Source: Microbulbifer elongatus (GTDB lineage: Bacteria; Pseudomonadota; Gammaproteobacteria; Pseudomonadales; Cellvibrionaceae). Taken from it: DNA of 64,000 nucleotides. Position numbers and translations under genes: made by a program. The notes beneath the pieces are model-generated. The model saw nothing but the letters and a program-made list of their open reading frames with translations, was not told the origin of the DNA and did no database searches. Where the stretch lies: positions 1,612,001-1,676,000 of the forward strand of contig NZ_JAIVKJ010000001.1 of assembly GCF_020524885.1 (NCBI RefSeq), written 5' to 3'. This document shows, piece after piece, positions 61,256 to 64,000 of the stretch; the first letter of the stretch is position 1, and each line of letters begins with the position of its first letter.

Positions 61256-62413
61256 ATGAATACGCGACATCCGCCAAACGGTAGTTTTCTCTTACTCGTG
61301 ACCGTGAGCTTTTCACTATTTCTGGTCCTGGCCCTGACACTGGCATCCACTCCTGGATTGGCCGATGCACCCTCAAGCCCAACCAAGACACTCGAGATTT
61401 TTGTACGCGACGGCTGCCCTCACTGTGCGGATGCCAAAAAGTATCTGCCACGACTTAAAAAGCGCTACCCCCACCTGCGGATCGTTTATCGGTCCCTGGA
61501 TACCGACCCGCGCGCGGCAGACGACCTTGAACGACACTCCCGCCGTGTGGGCGAGTGGCCTCCGGGGGTACCCACCTTCGTGGTCGAGGGGCGCGTATTG
61601 GTGGGATTCGTCAGCGCGGCAGACACCGGACCGAAACTCGAACGACTGATTGCCGGAGGCTCCGCACCGCCGGGAAAGACTGAAGAAGTCGGGTTTGGCG
61701 GCCTGAGTGCCGACCGGCTCGGCCTCCCATTGTTCACCATTGCCCTGGGACTGGTGGACGGGTTCAACCCCTGCGCCATGTGGGTTCTGCTGTTCCTGTT
61801 GTCTATTCTGGTGCGGTTACAGGATCGGCGTCGCATGGCATTGATCGCCGGAACCTTTGTTTTCGTCAGCGGAGCCATCTACTACGCATTTATGGTCGCC
61901 TGGCTCAATCTGTTTCTGCTCGTGGGCTTTTACCAATGGCTACGGTGGCTGCTCGCAGCCATTGCCATCGCCATCGGTCTCGTCAATCTACGGGATTTTT
62001 TCGACGACAACCGCAGCTACACCCTGGCCATTCCGGAATCCGCCAAACCCGGGATTTACGCGCGAATACGCAATGTGTTGCGCACAGACAGGCTCGCTGC
62101 ATCAATGATTGGTGTCGCGCTACTCGCGGTGCTGGTGAACTTCATCGAGCTGCTGTGTACCGCCGGACTGCCGGCATTCTATACCGCGGTCCTCGCACAG
62201 CATGATCTGAGCGGCCCCACATATTACGGCTACCTGGGTCTCTATATTCTTGCGTACATCGCTGACGACGCGCTGATGGTGAGCCTTGCGGTAATAGCTT
62301 TGGGTAGCCGGAAGTTATCCCACCGTGGCGGTCGCTGGCTCAAATGTATCAGTGGACTGGTGATGCTGTTGCTCGGCATAATCATGCTTCTTTTCCCACA
62401 ATTGCTTGTATAA
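61256..62413 (+). CDS. Glutaredoxin-like domain fused to CcdA/DsbD-like membrane domain
   Basis: 385 residues. After a signal or membrane segment (residues 10-33) comes a glutaredoxin-like domain with FVRDGCPHCADAKKYLPRL (CPHC) and a GVPTFVVEGRVLVGF segment, predicted on the periplasmic side. The second half has about six helices; conserved cysteines lie in LVDGFNPCAMWVLLF and NFIELLCTAGLPAFYTAV, the two positions used by CcdA/DsbD to pass electrons across the membrane. This suggests an all-in-one thiol relay. It lies 50 bp behind the P1B-5 pump on the same strand, probably in one operon. The chosen ATG is 61256; an earlier start would add 14 residues. Confidence 0.85.
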   Translation: MNTRHPPNGSFLLLVTVSFSLFLVLALTLASTPGLADAPSSPTKTLEIFVRDGCPHCADAKKYLPRLKKRYPHLRIVYRSLDTDPRAADDLERHSRRVGEWPPGVPTFVVEGRVLVGFVSAADTGPKLERLIAGGSAPPGKTEEVGFGGLSADRLGLPLFTIALGLVDGFNPCAMWVLLFLLSILVRLQDRRRMALIAGTFVFVSGAIYYAFMVAWLNLFLLVGFYQWLRWLLAAIAIAIGLVNLRDFFDDNRSYTLAIPESAKPGIYARIRNVLRTDRLAASMIGVALLAVLVNFIELLCTAGLPAFYTAVLAQHDLSGPTYYGYLGLYILAYIADDALMVSLAVIALGSRKLSHRGGRWLKCISGLVMLLLGIIMLLFPQLLV

Positions 62414-62434
62414 ATCGCCTTCCCGTATCTTTTT

Positions 62435-62460
62435 AGGGCCGTTGCCCGTCACACGGCCCT
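62435..62460. other. Inverted repeat between convergent genes
   Basis: Perfect 8-bp arms AGGGCCGT/ACGGCCCT with a 10-nt loop in the gap between the Grx-CcdA fusion gene and atpG. No T-run follows on either strand, so it is not a standard terminator. Confidence 0.5.
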
Positions 62461-62479
62461 GCCGCAGACTATCTACTTA

Positions 62480-63352
62480 TCAACCCGGTTTCGGTGGCTC
62501 GACACTGGTGGCGCTGAGCAGAATCACCTCGATCTCTTCGGTAATCTCTTCCTGCCGTAACTGATTACCCCGGCGTTGAAGCGAATCCAGATTCTGGTCG
62601 AGGTAGCGCACCGCGCCTTCCAGGTGTTGCATACGTTGCAGATTTTCCGCCATCAGGGATACATAGAGAATCTCGTGCAGGGTGGCGAATAGATACTGAT
62701 CCACCAGGGCTATCAGGAATTGGGCTGGAGGGAGGTTCAACTGGGGTGACCCGTTCAATCCCGTATTGTGGGCTGGCAGTTTCTGAAAAGGGGGTAACAA
62801 ATCGCGCACAACCACGGATTCCCGATCCGGATCGTGATAAAGCACCGTCAGTGTCAGTGTGTTTTCGCCGCGCTGAAGATCGTTCAGCGTGTCCACCAGC
62901 CGGTTCAGGGTGCCGGTGACTTCGTCCAGCACTGCCGCACCATCAATACCGGCAATCAGATGTGGATGCCCTTCCAGCCTGCCGTAGAGCTTTTGTCCGC
63001 AAGCAATCACGCCGATACCTTCCTGATTCTCGACCTGCTTCGCAAAGACGTCATCCAGCACGCCCACAAGGCTTTCGTTAAAGTTGCCACAAAAGCCGCG
63101 CTCCGATCCCAGCAATAGAAACAGGTGCTGGGCTGGCGTACCGGATCCGTCGGCGCCAGTCAGCGGCTGCGGGTGGAAGTGCAAGAAATCCGCTGCCGCC
63201 GTTTCCATGGTCTTTACCACCTGTCGCTGAATGTCGAGGAAATTGTCCAGGCGGCGACTTTCCATAAACGCCAGGGATTTCATCGACGAGACAATCTCCC
63301 GCGCTTCACCCAGCTTTTTGCATTGATGTAATAGCTCGCGGCGCCGGCTCAT
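62480..63352 (-). CDS. atpG: Alternate (N-ATPase type) F1 gamma subunit
   Basis: 290 residues. The N-terminal helix [20 protein letters not shown] and the C-terminal [20 protein letters not shown] match the coiled-coil shaft of F-type gamma subunits, but the middle ([20 protein letters not shown]) and overall divergence fit the alternate 'N-ATPase' form rather than housekeeping atpG. It rotates inside the alpha3beta3 ring. Gamma as the last gene after alpha, with no delta gene visible, agrees with the N-ATPase operon order. ATG start overlaps the atpA stop by 4 bp. Confidence 0.9.
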   Translation of the reverse strand: MSRRRELLHQCKKLGEAREIVSSMKSLAFMESRRLDNFLDIQRQVVKTMETAAADFLHFHPQPLTGADGSGTPAQHLFLLLGSERGFCGNFNESLVGVLDDVFAKQVENQEGIGVIACGQKLYGRLEGHPHLIAGIDGAAVLDEVTGTLNRLVDTLNDLQRGENTLTLTVLYHDPDRESVVVRDLLPPFQKLPAHNTGLNGSPQLNLPPAQFLIALVDQYLFATLHEILYVSLMAENLQRMQHLEGAVRYLDQNLDSLQRRGNQLRQEEITEEIEVILLSATSVEPPKPG

Positions 63353-64000
63353 ACACTTTCCCGGGGCCCGGTCTCTTTCCCAAGACAGCTCTGCACCAGG
63401 CGGTGCCAGTGACCGCGTTCCTCTTCCAGGCTCAACCCGGATCTCGCGACACGCCGCTGTAATTCCTCCATTTGTTCGGGGACCTGTTCCGGTGCCAGCG
63501 TGTCTAGCAAGCCATCGTTAAACGCCACCATCCATGCGAGCTGGAATTCGATCGGCAGCGGTGACAGTCGCTCCTGCTTCAAAATCTCACGCAGTATGCG
63601 TCCGCGATGGATGGCCTTCTCCATGCTCTCTTCCAGTTTGGCGCCAAAGCGGGTGAACATTTCCAGTTCGAGAAATTGCAGGTAATCGAGCTTCATCCTT
63701 CCCGCCTCCTTTTTGATCGCCGAATGCTGTGCGCGACCACCAATACGGGATACAGATTTACCAATATCGATTGCCGGCCGGAAACCGCCGGCGAACAGTT
63801 CACGGTCCAGGTACACCTGGCCATCGGTAATGGAGATCAGATTAGTGGGGATATAGGCGGCAATCTCACCCTGCTGGGTCTCGATAATCGGCAGTGCCGT
63901 CATGCTACCGCCGCCATTGGCCGCGTTGAGGCTGGTGGCCCGCTCCAGCAAGCCCGCATGCACCGAAAAGATATCCCCGGGATAGGCCTCACGACCGGGC
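63349..64000 (-). CDS. atpA: Alternate (N-ATPase type) F1 alpha subunit, C-terminal part
   Basis: The last 216 or so residues; the frame is open to the right edge, and the reading through the edge is [40 protein letters not shown] and [19 protein letters not shown] are the alpha signatures. The C-terminus, [19 protein letters not shown] onward, differs from housekeeping alpha. It precedes atpG with a 4-bp overlap. Probably part of a Na+-translocating N-ATPase, whose other genes would lie beyond the window on this strand. Confidence 0.92.
   Translation of the reverse strand, partial: PGREAYPGDIFSVHAGLLERATSLNAANGGGSMTALPIIETQQGEIAAYIPTNLISITDGQVYLDRELFAGGFRPAIDIGKSVSRIGGRAQHSAIKKEAGRMKLDYLQFLELEMFTRFGAKLEESMEKAIHRGRILREILKQERLSPLPIEFQLAWMVAFNDGLLDTLAPEQVPEQMEELQRRVARSGLSLEEERGHWHRLVQSCLGKETGPRESV

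Noticed and set aside
62435-62460. Stem as a rho-independent terminator of atpG or the Grx-CcdA gene
   Set aside because: No T-run follows the stem on either strand.

Overview
The window looks like chromosomal DNA from a marine-type gammaproteobacterium, close to the Cellvibrionales/Pseudomonadales (possibly a Microbulbifer-like organism). The main evidence is a long run of housekeeping genes in the order known from Pseudomonas: purB, hflD, mnmA, rluE, icd, cspD, clpS, clpA, infA, bpt, aat, trxB, ftsK, lolA, rarA, crcB, serS, cysG. A large TonB-dependent receptor and an OmpW-type porin fit a marine Gram-negative. The genus is an inference; no rRNA or tRNA gene was seen.

Region 1 (1-26 kb) is mostly core genome. 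It opens with the end of fdhD and a YdeP-type molybdopterin oxidoreductase, then a GNAT/DUF7931 pair, the ribosomal oxygenase roxA, purB, hflD and mnmA. The icd-to-cysG block follows. It includes a compact N-degron pathway (clpS, clpA, bpt, aat) around infA. Clear terminators follow icd, clpA/infA and trxB.

Region 2 (26-40 kb) is accessory: a penicillin-acylase-family Ntn hydrolase divergent from a TonB-dependent receptor, an overlapping ergothioneine pair egtB-egtD followed by a DUF411 lipoprotein and a YheT hydrolase, an OmpW porin, an unrecognised 115-residue protein, an SDR-like NAD(P)-binding protein, a small MscS channel, and an ECF-type sigma factor with a zinc anti-sigma factor.

Region 3 (40.3-64 kb) is the most interesting part. 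A tightly overlapping minus-strand operon encodes a group 3b NADP(H)-linked [NiFe]-hydrogenase (beta, gamma, delta and alpha subunits), a stand-alone cyclic-nucleotide-binding-like domain protein, a maturation protease and HypA, F, C, D and E. HypB is absent and HypA lacks its zinc ribbon. Divergent from it is a plus-strand set: a Pat-like GNAT acetyltransferase, GAPDH, a PfkB-type phosphofructokinase, PEP synthase and a low-affinity iron permease-like protein. Then come a P2-type cation ATPase with an altered TM6 site, a P1B-5 (Ni/Fe-type) ATPase with a C-terminal hemerythrin domain, a glutaredoxin-CcdA-like fusion, and the last two genes of an alternate, probably Na+-translocating, F-type ATPase (atpA partial, atpG). 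Together this reads as a module for redox balance, cation homeostasis and energy conservation under low oxygen. That combined role is an inference from gene content and arrangement.
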